25,031 nucleotides of DNA from Smittium mucronatum (taxonomy: Eukaryota; Kickxellomycota; Harpellomycetes; Harpellales; Legeriomycetaceae), in contig LSSL01000779.1 in the NCBI GenBank assembly GCA_001953115.1, positions 4,545-29,575 of the forward strand. Direction: 5' to 3'. The notes beneath the pieces are model-generated. The model was not told the origin of the DNA and searched no databases. It saw nothing but the letters and a program-made list of their open reading frames with translations. The translations under genes were made by a program, and so were the position numbers. This document shows, piece by piece, positions 9,150 through 18,029 of the stretch (its first letter is position 1; each line of letters opens with the position of its first letter).

Positions 9150-10330
9150 GTTCCACCTCTTTAAGATCGATTCAGAAGTTAATGTGTTTACTTTCATGAA
9201 TCTCTGCAGGTTTGAGTTTAATTTTTCGAAAGAAACTTCTGGAATCATTATATTTGTCTCTCTATATGTCTTCAATTTGTCTCCATGGACTATACCTTAT
9301 CCTCTAGAAGAATCTATTATTGTAAAAGCACCTTTATTGTCGACTTTCGTTACAGTAAATGGTCCTTCCCATGTTGAAGAAAATTTTGAATTTTGCACAT
9401 CTTTGTGTCTCAGCACCCGATCTCCTATTTTGGATTGATTTGGTGTTACCTTGGCATTGTACCTATTAGAGCTGTTTTGTTTGCTCTTGATGTTTTTCCT
9501 ATATCCCAATCTTCTAAGATCTGTGAGTCTGGTATTTAAGAAAGTGGGCCTATTAGCCATGCTCTCGTTTACATCCAAAGACTTATGAGGCGTAGACCAT
9601 GCACTGGGAAGTGCTATATTTTGATCGTATAACATATGCGCTGGACTTAAACCCGTAGAATTGTTCTTCATTGATCTTATTGTTGGAAGAAACTTCAATA
9701 TATAAAAATCCCAGTCAAATTCATTATCTGCACATAGTTTTGAAAGAGTCCCTTTTAAGGTTCTATCCATTTTTTTTCACTTGACTGTTTGATTGAGGGA
9801 GATAGGTTGTAGTTGGTGTGTGTTTGATTTTTAATGTTTTATAAAATTCTAATTTCGCGTCACTTAAGAAATTCGATCCTCGATCGGTTATAATTTGTTG
9901 AGGTACTCCATATTGCTACACGATCTTTGTTAATAGAAAGTTAATTATGGAATCCTATAGAATGTTTGGTACAGCGAGAGCTATCTACCACTTAATGCGA
10001 TAGTTGATCGCAGTAAGAATATAGCGAGTATCCCCACTTTTTAAAGGGTTAATTGGACTAATCGCTTCAATTTCTACTATAAGAAAAGGTTTAAGAGCGA
10101 TTATAGACACAAAATTGTGAGATATATCAACAATGCCACTGTATCTTTGGCATGGTGGACATACCTCAACTATCTTTTTAGCTAATTTAAATAATCCTGT
10201 TTCGTGTTATAAAGATTTAATCCTATCCCAGGTGTTTTTAATACCGTTATTCTTCTCTTAATGCAATTTTCTTACGAATTCTATACTGCACTCTTCACTT
10301 AAAACTAATCTCTACCAAAAATTTTAGTTT
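9132..10330 (-). pseudogene. Integrase region of element 2 (broken)
   Basis: The N-terminal zinc-binding part ends in KKIVEVCPPCQRYSG (about 10130-10175). The core follows with VEIEAISPINPLKSGDTRY, where the first catalytic Asp is Glu, then LTAINY and an intact second motif DRGSNF near 9870. The third motif reads QSNSQVKKN, where Q-V-E is usual, so the catalytic Glu is Lys. A one-base length change in the A-run at 9771-9777 shifts the frame. The frame then continues through the open stretch 9297-9770 (RTLKGTLSKL, DRVLRHKDV, TWEGPFTVTKV), passes a TAA after DSSRG and goes on to VHGDKLKTYRE and a stop inside the LTR. No chromodomain is recognised. Its product would insert cDNA into host DNA. 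Confidence 0.9.
9150..9163 (-). other. Polypurine tract of element 2
   Basis: On the minus strand the sequence just before the 3' LTR reads AAAGAGGTGGAAC, a nearly pure purine run adjoining the LTR edge, as expected for the plus-strand primer. It overlaps the end of the decayed pol frame. Confidence 0.65.
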
Positions 10331-10479
10331 ATAATAAAGTTTGTTCTCTTTTATTTTGTACAGTCTTGAAGAGTCTCTAAGTTTCTTCCGCTGATCTTCA
10401 TTGAAATCCGGAGGATAAAAAAATCCCTTAATATATCTTTGAATGTTAGATGATTTAATCTTAGCTATTCCAATTAAGT

Positions 10480-10960
10480 CATAAACCAAATATCGTTTCT
10501 CTACATGTGTATTATTTCTACTTAGATAATCTTCAGGGATTTGTGATCCTGGGCGGTGATTGATCTCAAAGCCACAGTCTCTTAAAGAGTTACTCCATCT
10601 TGCTAGCCTTTCTGCTAAACCCTTGTATTTAAAGAGTTGTACCAAAGCATAGTGATAGGTCATAGCTTTGAATATTTTTCCCAAAGGTAATTTTTGAATA
10701 AATTAATCCCCAATGCAGCCTCTATGCGTTCCATATTTGTCACAGAGTGATTCTTCTCATGTTTGTTCAAAGTTCGGCTGTCATATGAAATAGGAAGTTC
10801 CCCGTTATTTATATTTTCAGATAATATTGCCCCTAAACCAGACCCACTAGCATCAGTAATCAAAATAAGTTGTTCATTCCAGTTTGGATGCTCCAGGACT
10901 GGAGATCTATAAAACATGTATTTGAGATCATTAGCCGAATTATTTTCATTATCGCACCAA
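10480..10960 (-). pseudogene. RNase H domain of element 2 (frameshifted)
   Basis: The domain starts with LILITDASGSGLGAILSE, which keeps the first catalytic Asp in T-D-A-S, and continues with SRTLNKHEKNHSVTNMERI and FKNYLWEKYSK. Near 10660-10684 a frameshift moves it to a second frame, which reads TYHYALVQLFKYKG. The family has T-D-H, so the third catalytic Asp is Tyr. It ends with INHRPGSQIPEDYLSR, the usual N-x-x-A-D-x-L-S-R-like end of the domain with Glu-Asp in place of Ala-Asp. The 129-codon open frame at 10295-10684 continues into the RNase H-integrase linker. Confidence 0.88.
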
Positions 10961-11838
10961 TCCCACTTATATTTTTTCTTTAACAATACAACTAAAGTTT
11001 TGGCCACTTAACTAAATCTTTAATATATTTGCGGTAGTATGCTATCATAACAAGAAATGATTGCAAATGTTTAATATTTCTTGGGTTAAACACTTCTATC
11101 ATGAATTTAACCTTATCCATGTTTGATCTAATCCCATTAGCAGCAATAGTATTGAATAACTAGTTCATCTCAGATTTATTAAACACAAATTTATTCTTAT
11201 TTAGCTCCATATTGTGACTTATATAAGCTCAAATATTTCTTTGATATGGTTTAGGCGCTCTTCTGTTGACTTTGAATAAATTATAACACCATCGATGAAA
11301 ACCACTGTGAGCTTCCAGAGTACTGGATTTAATATCTCTTCCATAAATCGCTGAAACGTGACTGAGATGTTAGTTAATCCAAAAGGCATAACACGGTAAC
11401 AGAATAACCCCTCATCAGGATGGCTAAATGATGTCTTTATCTTGTCGCTTGGTTCCATTTCAAATCGCCAAAATCCATTTTTAGCATCTAGAGTGCTGAA
11501 TATATTTGCTCCTGAGAGTGAATCAAATATTTCAACGACTCTTGAAAGAGAATAGTTGTCCCTCTTAGATATGGAGTTCAGTTTCCGGTACTCTGAACAT
11601 ATTTTTATTGAACCATCCTTTTTTGTAACTGCGACTATTGGTGCACACCACTAGGATTTACATTTCTTGATTATGTTCTTACTCTCCATCTGTATAAGTT
11701 ATTTTCTAACTTTTTCTTTCATGAGATGAAGTATCTTATACGGGTATAATATATTGGGTTCTCGTCCCCAATGTCTATCTTGTGTCTTAAAGTGTCATTT
11801 TGGGTTAGATCTAAAAGATCTGTTGCGAATATATCTTC
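10960..11838 (-). pseudogene. Reverse transcriptase domain of element 2 (broken)
   Basis: Starting after the protease, the linker reads EDIFATDLLDLTQNDTLRH, then HKIDIGDENP. The RT fingers follow with IIKKCKS, a stop, WCAPIVAVTKKDGSIKICS and EYRKLNSISKRDNYSLSRV. The palm has STLDAKNGFWRFEM, with the first catalytic Asp present, and CYRVMPFGLTN. The catalytic turn reads VVFIDGVIIYS instead of F/Y-x-D-D, so the last Asp is Gly. The thumb region (11007-11218) is readable in another frame with YYRKYIKDLVKW-like spacing and stops. The longest open piece is 11219-11458. The product would copy element RNA into cDNA; this copy cannot. Confidence 0.92.
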
Positions 11839-12530
11839 TTATTTGCTTATTATATTTTTAACTTCTTCGCCATAATCACTAATAACCGGACTGAGATTTT
11901 CTTCAATTCCGAGAATGAGTGCCTCTGTATCATCATCTATCCTTATTTTGGGTGTATTTTTATATACCTTTAGTACTGTGTCTTTGTCTGTGTTGCCCGT
12001 TTCTACTTTCAAATTGTTTGATTTTAGATCTATAACAGCATTGTATCGGTTGAAACAATCTGTACCTAATATAAACATTTTTTTTATATATTAATTACCA
12101 AAAAATCTTCTGGGAAGCTATAATTGGCTATCTTTATTGGTAGAACAGTTAAACTTTCTAAATCATTATGGCAGTACCATCTACATTTATGATCACTTGA
12201 GTTTATGTTTCATCCACAATAAGGCTCATCTCAGAAATAAGATGATCCGATATCACAGAGTATGCAGTTACAGTATATTATACGATACAAAGCCTTTCTC
12301 CTAATACAGTATTCAGACCTCTGCTGTTGGTAGTTTCATTTTCATAAAATTCTAGCTTTATTATTTCTTTTTTCTCTACTCGTCTATACAGTCAATGTAG
12401 TATTTGCGATATACTAAGATCTGTATTTTCTTCAGCAAGTTTGTCACTTATTGAGGACGGAACTGTATATACAGATAATTTTATCCATATTAGACTTCTT
12501 TATTGTATTTTAAGGTGATAGATATCTGAA
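11839..12530 (-). pseudogene. Protease region of element 2 (broken)
   Basis: The open stretch 11839-12078 starts MFILGTDCFNRYNAVIDLK, matching the I-L-G-x-D end of retropepsins. Upstream the frame has several stops and a probable one-base deletion near 12170. The segment before it reads VTAYSVISDHLISEMSLIV, which looks like the active-site loop D-T/S-G-x-x-x-S-V-I-S, but Val and Ala stand where Asp and Gly belong. If this alignment is right, the catalytic Asp is lost. The domain lies between the Gag zinc knuckle and RT. The enzyme would cleave the Gag-Pol polyprotein. Confidence 0.75.
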
Positions 12531-13428
12531 TTTGGTTCCGAGTCTCCTTTATCTACTATAAGTATTCTTTTTATAGGGTTATTTTTTACATAATTGGTTT
12601 TTTTCTCGGCAATGAAAATTTCTCGCTCGAATAGTCCTTCACCCGGAACTTCAATACAGTTGACAGACTTATTGTTCCAATCCCTGTTATCCTTTAATTC
12701 AGAACCATTTTTCTTTAAGTAGCAATTTTCATATCTATGTCCATTTTTACCGCATAGAGAACATTTAAAATCGGGATAAAGGCACTGTCTTTCATTTTAT
12801 TGTCTTTCATTTTCCTGGTTGATTGGGTTAAAACTGAGCTCTTAGAACTTATTTATCAATCTTTCTATAGGATCTATAGCTTTGACTAAATTTTTAGATT
12901 AAGCTTTGGGCTCAGATAAAACGTTTATTATCCTTTCCAATTTCACATCTTTATACAATATTTTCATAGCAGATTACCATGAGTTAGACTCTGAAGCAAT
13001 GATACTCCTTTTTTGTTTCGATTTCAATGATATAAGAAATTTAAGCTTTTCAGCTGTCATAAATACTCCCATTTGTCTGAATAATCTTTTAAGATTTCCG
13101 GTTATCTCAATCGAGTATTTTCCTTTATATATGTAGTCTATCAACTCATTCCATGATTTTGATTCGATTTCTTCCCCTGTGAATGTCCCAGTAAAGTTTA
13201 TTTTTATTTGATACCATGTCATTTCCATTTTTTCTAATCCCTTATATCACATTAGGGCTCTCCCCTCTAAAAAAAATCTAATTATTCGATGGTCTGAGAC
13301 TCAGTCTATTTTCACGTAGTAATAAAACATTCATAACTTTTTAACCATCTTACTGGGTCCTAATCACCCTTGCCTGCGTAAAATTTAGGCTCTAAGATTT
13401 TTCGGCTCATAATGTATTCTTGCACACC
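12531..13428 (-). pseudogene. gag of element 2 with CCHC zinc knuckle (broken)
   Basis: A likely start lies near the ATG at 13410 (MSRKILEPKFYAGKGD), followed by DPVRWLKSYECFITT, typical of the retrotransposon Gag capsid family (D-P-x-x-W-L-x-x-[YF]). The 84-codon open piece at 12974-13228 holds MEMTWYQIKINFTG, ESKSWNELIDYI and AEKLKFLISLKS. After three stops a complete zinc knuckle is read at 12722-12763: CSLCGKNGHRYENC, which fits C-x2-C-x4-H-x4-C exactly. The same frame runs on toward the protease, suggesting that gag and pol were once fused in one frame. Gag would package the RNA. The plus-strand open frame at 12906-13136 is a shadow. Confidence 0.88.
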
Positions 13429-14016
13429 TATTGTTATGACTTAGTGTAATTTTGATGTGTTCTGTAAAATCTTATTTGATGTTGGAGATGGTTTAGATAA
13501 ACGCAGTTAATATGTGGGATCACTTAATATTAGTAGACAATAAGTTTCAGATAACAATCGAAACAATGTTATAACTGCCAATATTAACAGTATATCTTTA
13601 TTTCAAAATAATATAACTAAAATAATATCTATAAAATTTTATTCGTATATAACACCTGCGTCAGTGTCAATTAAATTGTAATTGGAAGTGACCTTCACTT
13701 ATAAAATTGTTCTTAGATAATGTATTATATTAATACAAATAGACACAGTGATTAAAATATGTAAGTTGTATGTAACACCGACACCTTTAACAACAAAAGC
13801 TATGTTTGGAAGTTATCCTCATTTATAAGTTGTATGTAGCCGTAATTTATGTTAGACCAAGTTAAAAAAATGATAATAATATCACTGTGATATATGATAA
13901 GTATATTTTATGAAAAAAAAGTTGTATCAGGAAGTGAATTTGATTTTTTTATATGTCTTAAAGTACTAAAAATATGCGATTAAGGCTAATTTATATACTT
14001 ACTATGTATATGATTA
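13429..14016 (-). other. 5' untranslated leader of element 2
   Basis: No coding motif is visible between the gag start and the 5' LTR. Two loosely similar segments (about 13650-13720 and 13765-13835) share AACACC, TTGGAAGT and TTATAA-A-TTG in the same order, which may be a degenerate internal duplication. The stretch would be the packaged RNA leader. Confidence 0.55.
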
Positions 14017-14034
14017 TTTTAGTATCGGGATCCA
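14017..14034 (-). other. Candidate primer-binding site of element 2
   Basis: One base inside the 5' LTR the minus strand reads TGGATCCCGATACTAAAA. It starts with TGG, complementary to a tRNA CCA end. Its first 13 bases resemble the complement of the 3' end of a tRNA-Glu like the one at 14472-14543 plus CCA, with one substitution and one extra base, but the rest does not match. The primer tRNA therefore remains uncertain. Confidence 0.45.
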
Positions 14035-14035
14035 C

Positions 14036-14371
14036 TGTTAGAAACAAACTTGGTTGGGCTTTTTTTAATGTAAAATAGTTGATGGAAGGCCTTAAAGTTA
14101 GGTCATTCGGCCACATCTTTTAATGAAAATATGGAACTATACGCTAAAAAGATTTATTTCAATCATAAAAAATAGAAAGGGGATTCAATTTTTTGAGAAT
14201 TTCATAAATATAACAATGTAAATTTGACAGTAGTTAATAAATTAAAGTGAACCACTAATATCAAATAAAACGATTCAACCAAAAAACATAGGAGGAAAAA
14301 TGTTAAATTACCAGATTATCAATTAGAGGTCCTAATTGGTTAGATTAAGGACGTTATTTATACATAAAACA
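14036..14371 (-). repeat. 5' LTR of element 2
   Basis: This 336-bp LTR matches 8814-9149. Differences cluster at a few places, for example GAGAATTTC against GATAATTCC and CAAATAAAACG against CTAATCAGAAG. In element orientation it holds the promoter, though I cannot point to a convincing TATA box in this A+T-rich background. It ends 22 bp before the tRNA-Asp gene. Confidence 0.95.
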
Positions 14372-14389
14372 AATCCCTATTAAAGAGCG
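14372..14389 (+). tRNA. tRNA-Ile(AAU), 3' part beyond element 2
   Basis: After the LTR come AATCC (presumed target-site duplication, completing a 7-nt T-loop with the TT at 8807-8808), CTATT (T-stem 3' side, 4 of 5 positions able to pair with AAAGG) and AAAGAGC (acceptor 3' strand, 6 of 7 positions able to pair with GCTTTCT at 8753-8759, one as G-U). The next base, G14389, would be the discriminator, where tRNA-Ile normally has A. The 5+7+5+7 spacing supports this as the other half of the split gene. The mispairs show decay since the insertion. Confidence 0.68.
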
Positions 14390-14393
14390 CCCA

Positions 14394-14465
14394 TCTCGGA
14401 TAGTATAGTGGTGAGTATTCCAGTCTGTCACATTGGCGACCCGGGTTCAATTCCCGGTCTGAGAG
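14394..14465 (+). tRNA. tRNA-Asp(GUC)
   Basis: The gene is 72 nt with a full cloverleaf: acceptor TCTCGGA/TCTGAGA (7 pairs, one G-U), D-arm GTATAGTGGTGAGTAT, anticodon stem CCAGT/ATTGG with loop CTGTCAC (anticodon GTC), variable CGAC, T-arm CCGGG-TTCAATT-CCCGG and discriminator G. The internal promoter B-box is GGTTCAATTCC at 14444-14454. There is no intron. It lies 22 bp after the LTR of element 2 and 6 nt before tRNA-Glu, close enough for joint transcription by RNA polymerase III. It looks intact, in contrast to everything around it. Confidence 0.97.
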
Positions 14466-14471
14466 CTAAAT

Positions 14472-14543
14472 TCCGATATGGTCCAGTGGTTAGGATTCCT
14501 CGCTTTCACCGAGGCGGCCGGGGTTCGATTCCCCGTATCGGAG
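14472..14543 (+). tRNA. tRNA-Glu(UUC)
   Basis: The gene is 72 nt: acceptor TCCGATA/TATCGGA, discriminator G, anticodon loop CTTTCAC (anticodon TTC), anticodon stem CCTCG/CGAGG, T-arm CGGGG-TTCGATT-CCCCG and B-box GGTTCGATTCC at 14522-14532. All stems pair. The acceptor stem and G discriminator match yeast-type tRNA-Glu, while animal versions usually end in A. It is separated from tRNA-Asp by CTAAAT and followed by a short T-run. It looks functional. Confidence 0.97.
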
Positions 14544-14700
14544 TAATTATTTTTCCGTGTACCAAAACCCAGTAGGTGCGCAGCCGTTAGAGCTAAAGAT
14601 GATAGTGGGATGAAATTTATATTTTTTCCTTTTATTTTAGTTTTTTTTAGTTTTTGAATATTATAAATAAATCGCTTTTTTTTTAAAAAAAAGAGCCTTC
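14544..14700 (+). repeat. Tail downstream of tRNA-Glu, repeated in the LTR of element 1
   Basis: This non-coding stretch aligns collinearly with about 2399-2556 inside the 5' LTR of element 1. Shared landmarks are CCCAGT, GATGAAATT, ATTTTAGTTTTTT and AATATTATAAA. It lies beyond the Pol III terminator. The 95-codon minus-strand open frame at 14447-14734 runs antisense through tRNA-Glu and this tail, and is a shadow. Confidence 0.6.
14550..14554 (+). terminator. RNA polymerase III terminator after tRNA-Glu
   Basis: Five consecutive T residues begin 7 nt after the tRNA-Glu 3' end. No T-run of four or more lies between tRNA-Asp and tRNA-Glu, which favours one dicistronic precursor ending here. 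Confidence 0.7.
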
Positions 14701-14791
14701 CATATTCAAGATTCTCTTTCAGAGCATATTCCAATAAAATAATTTATTTGCTTGCTGTTGGGTTTATGGAGTTTTATTTAATATTTTAATA

Positions 14792-15105
14792 TAGTAGAAT
14801 AACAGTGAAATAAGTGGGTTTATTTCAATAGTATGAATTTTCTACAAATAAAAACAGTTTTTTTAAAACGAATTCGCTAACATTAATTTATGAAATTATT
14901 TTGATTTAAATTAGATAAAAGAATATAAAACAAGAAAAAAGAGTTTATTCTACATTTATTGAAATAATGGAGTTATATTAGTAAATATTGATCTGTATCA
15001 ATAAAACGATTTAATTGAAATGAACACAATTTTATCAATATAACACGATTTTTTCAATAAAATCAATTATCTATATTAAAACCTGCTTATTAAATAGTTT
15101 CGCTT
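14792..15105 (+). repeat. IR2 left arm (long inverted repeat)
   Basis: The reverse complement of 15745-16054 aligns over about 310 bp with small gaps. Shared blocks include AATAAGTGGGTTTATTT, TTTTAAATTAGAT-like sequence, GTTATATTAGTA and TATCAATATAACACGATTT. The arms are diverged but clearly collinear, with about 640 bp of unrelated A+T-rich sequence between them. It is probably a decayed DNA element with long terminal inverted repeats; no transposase is seen inside. Confidence 0.82.
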
Positions 15106-15485
15106 TTATTTTAAATAATATTATTTTTACAAAATATATCAAAATGAATGTATGCAATCATGATGAAAAATCTATGTGCTATTTATGATGTTATCTGTTT
15201 AAAACTTTCAGGAAAAAAAAAACTCAGAAAAATTCGATTTTATTGATTAAGATTTCTGCTCAATTTATAATATTTCTTATTTCGTTATAATAAAATATTG
15301 ATTATTTTTTGATCACATTAAAAAAGGGAGAATACAATTATTTGAATTATCAACTCTAAAAATAATCTTTTAATTAATTTTTCACAATCTGATCACGAAT
15401 TTCATTATAAATACATTATCAATGAATTAAAAATTATTCAGAAGTTTTTAAATATTAATATTTATCGAATAATTATTGTGATTCA

Positions 15486-15508
15486 ATATAATATATATAT
15501 ATATATAT
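15486..15508. repeat. (AT)n microsatellite
   Basis: Alternating A/T run in the spacer of IR2. Confidence 0.85.
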
Positions 15509-15744
15509 TACCCTGGAAGAATTTAAAAAAGGAAATAATTATGTCTAAATATTAAGTTAAATTGATAATGAAAAAAACAATTGTATATACGTTGGGAAAG
15601 AAAATCAAAATCAAAATTTTTTTTTATAGAACGAACAATACCACTGATTTAATTATAAAATATTATGAACTTTTTTTAAAAAAATCGATTTATTTTGCTA
15701 ATTTTTATTTTATTCCATCAAAATAAAAGATTTGAAATAAGTGT

Positions 15745-16054
15745 GGAATTATTAAATAAGTTGGGGTTAATTTATACAATCCATTTTTATTGAATAAATC
15801 GTGTTATATTGATAAATATGAGTTTTTTTTAATTAGACAATTTTATTGACGCAGATAAATATATACTAATATAACGCCATTGTTTTGAAATATGTCGAAA
15901 CAACTCTTTTCTTTGGTTAATATCCTATAATCTAATTTAAAATCAAATTTTTTCATGAAAAATATTTTTGTGAGTTCTTTTTAAAAAATTTATTTATATT
16001 TTTTGAAAATGAATACTATTAAAATAAACCCACTTATTGCATTTTTATCCTAAT
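15745..16054 (-). repeat. IR2 right arm (long inverted repeat)
   Basis: This is the partner of 14792-15105 in inverted orientation. Similarity ends outside near 16054 (TTAGGATAAAAATGC on the minus strand) and inside near 15745. The spacer at 15106-15744 has an (AT)n run at about 15486-15508 and nothing recognisable. Confidence 0.82.
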
Positions 16055-17149
16055 GAATTTATATTCAAAGTAAAAGATCTAAATCTTGAAAATTTGTGCC
16101 TTTTTACTGTTCTCAAGTGATGAGATGTTCTTCCTCACGAGGATTCTCTCCCTGTTTACATAAAGTTTCAAAGTAAATATTGTTGAGATTTAATTCTATT
16201 TTCTCTCTCAGTGTTTTTCACTATGATTTAAAATCTTTGATCACACTATCATAATCTTATTATGTATGCTTCTGTTCGCTATGATGATTTTTCCAAGGGT
16301 TTTTGTTTCGCTATTGAGGGTTAAGTTAAAATACGCATACATATATATTCAAATTAAACACAATTTGCTACTCAATACGCAACCCCCCCCCCCTATATTA
16401 AATTTTTTCCTGAATTTGAAAATAGTGTGTAAAAATAATGTGTATATAAAAAAATCGCCAATGATTATTTGAGTTATGCATCTTTCTACAATATTTATTT
16501 CCATTAGAAAATAGCAGATAAATACGGTTATTTTAAAAACTTACATATTTTTTTATTGCAAAATTCTTAATTTGGAAATATAAAGCTAAAATAAAGTAAT
16601 AAAATGTTGAAAGATTATAATTGGAATAAAAAAAAAGTTTTCTATTACAAAAATTCAGAAATTTCATTAATTAAAGGACTTTTTTTCTATTTTTTTTTGG
16701 ATTTGCAGTGATTAGATTAAATTTTACATTATGTTTTACAATAGAAATTTCATCCAATTTATCAAAATATAAGACATAAGAAGGGTAAAAAAAATCGTTT
16801 AAGGTTTTTTCTTATAACAACTCAGGAAAAAAATAATCTAGATATATTATGTGAAAAAATTATTTTTAGAAAATTCATTTCCCAGTAAAGATATTCAAGA
16901 GCCGATAAATAAAATTTAACATCCCAATTTTTTTTACATAAGGTTTTTTTTTAGAATGCTGTGTGTTCATTTAATAATTAATGAATCAAATCTTAATAGG
17001 ACTAGTAATATCCAAATAAGCGAATTATTAACGCAAAAGCTTTTTTTATTTTTTTTAAAAACTTAGCCATCTTATTATTTCGAATCCGGAACTAAGATTT
17101 ATAAAATATTTAATCTGTAGAATCGTGTTTTTTTTTAGAAAAATGAATC
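16055..17149. other. A+T-rich region without gene
   Basis: I see no coherent frame. The 68-codon plus open frame at 16266-16472 translates an 11-base C-run (16383-16393) and low-complexity Lys/Asn/Ile codons, and has no motif. Homopolymer A and T runs are frequent. Confidence 0.6.
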
Positions 17150-17285
17150 TTGTAATAGGCTACATATGCAATTCAGACCTTTAAATGAAATAAAGGATTT
17201 TTTTTTGGCTATTATCTAAATTAATCTGAATAAAATCATGTTTTTCAAATGGTTTAGGAAGCGATATAATAATTACATATTAAAA
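17150..17285 (+). repeat. IR3 left arm (inverted repeat)
   Basis: The reverse complement of about 18030-18168 matches here, including TTTAAATGAAAT, GGCTATTATCTAAATTAA and ATCATGTTTTTCAAATG with TTTAGGAAG after it. The arm is about 135 bp with about 745 bp between arms. It may extend further with weaker similarity. Confidence 0.75.
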
Positions 17286-18029
17286 TATCAAAATAATATC
17301 CTTTTTGGCTCAGATTTTTAATTATAAGCTCCAGATATCAGAAATGATGCATTTTTTTCATTATTGGGATCAAATATCAATAATTATTTTTATTTTTTTC
17401 TGAAATTATTTTATTTAAGCTTTATAACAAATTTTGACAATAAATTAAGGAGGTTATTCAAAAATTATTTATTAAGTTTTTTTCTCCATTATTACTTTGA
17501 TATTAAAAATCACTCTAGTTTAAAATTAAAATAAATATATGGTATACATAAATAAACAATCAAATCTCATGATTGATTTTAAAGTCTTATTTATTTCTTA
17601 TGTTTAATATAATTTAGTTTCTGAATATCATAAATTAAGCTTCATAATTACTTTTTATTTTTTTCTGAGTTTTTTTTAATTGGAAATTTATGAAACTCAT
17701 AATTCAAAAAAACTAAATTTCAAAATTTACTCCTGTTATTATCAAACGCGATTCATTAAATTTCCCACATTTAAAAACGCTTAAGCTGAAACAAAAATTT
17801 GAAAAATATGTTTCAATTCGGATCTAAATTTGGATATCAATATAAAGATATTGCATTGATGAAAAATTTGGGAAATCGAAGAATTAGATTCAATTTGAAT
17901 AAAACATGTTAAATAGATAAAATCACATTTATTTGAAAATAGTTCCAATTTTCAAATGATTCTGAATTTTTCAAATAAACACGTTTATCCCAAATTAAAT
18001 ACATTTTCTCAATTTCTAAATTTTCATAT

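Larger units (their letters stand above)
8814..14371 (-). mobile_element. Element 2: full-length Ty3/gypsy retrotransposon, coding region dead
   Basis: The element is 5558 bp, bounded by two 336-bp direct LTRs with TG...CA ends. Read on the minus strand, the interior gives Gag with a perfect CCHC knuckle, protease, RT, RNase H and integrase, apparently once a single gag-pol frame. LTR identity is about 97% (I count about 10 differences), so it inserted much later than element 1. A polypurine tract adjoins the left (3') LTR and a candidate primer-binding site adjoins the right (5') LTR. It interrupts a tRNA-Ile gene. In-frame stops, several frameshifts and changed catalytic residues make it non-autonomous. 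Confidence 0.95.

Noticed and set aside
9184..9438. 84-codon plus-strand open frame
   Set aside because: It lies antisense to the C-terminal integrase region of element 2, whose minus-strand reading is clearly the real one.
12906..13136. 76-codon plus-strand open frame
   Set aside because: Antisense shadow of the element 2 gag frame.
14447..14734. 95-codon minus-strand open frame
   Set aside because: It runs antisense through the tRNA-Asp 3' end, the whole of tRNA-Glu and the A/T-rich tail. The tRNA structures explain the sequence.
16266..16472. 68-codon plus-strand open frame
   Set aside because: It includes a translated C-run (a Pro stretch) and low-complexity residues, with no recognisable domain.
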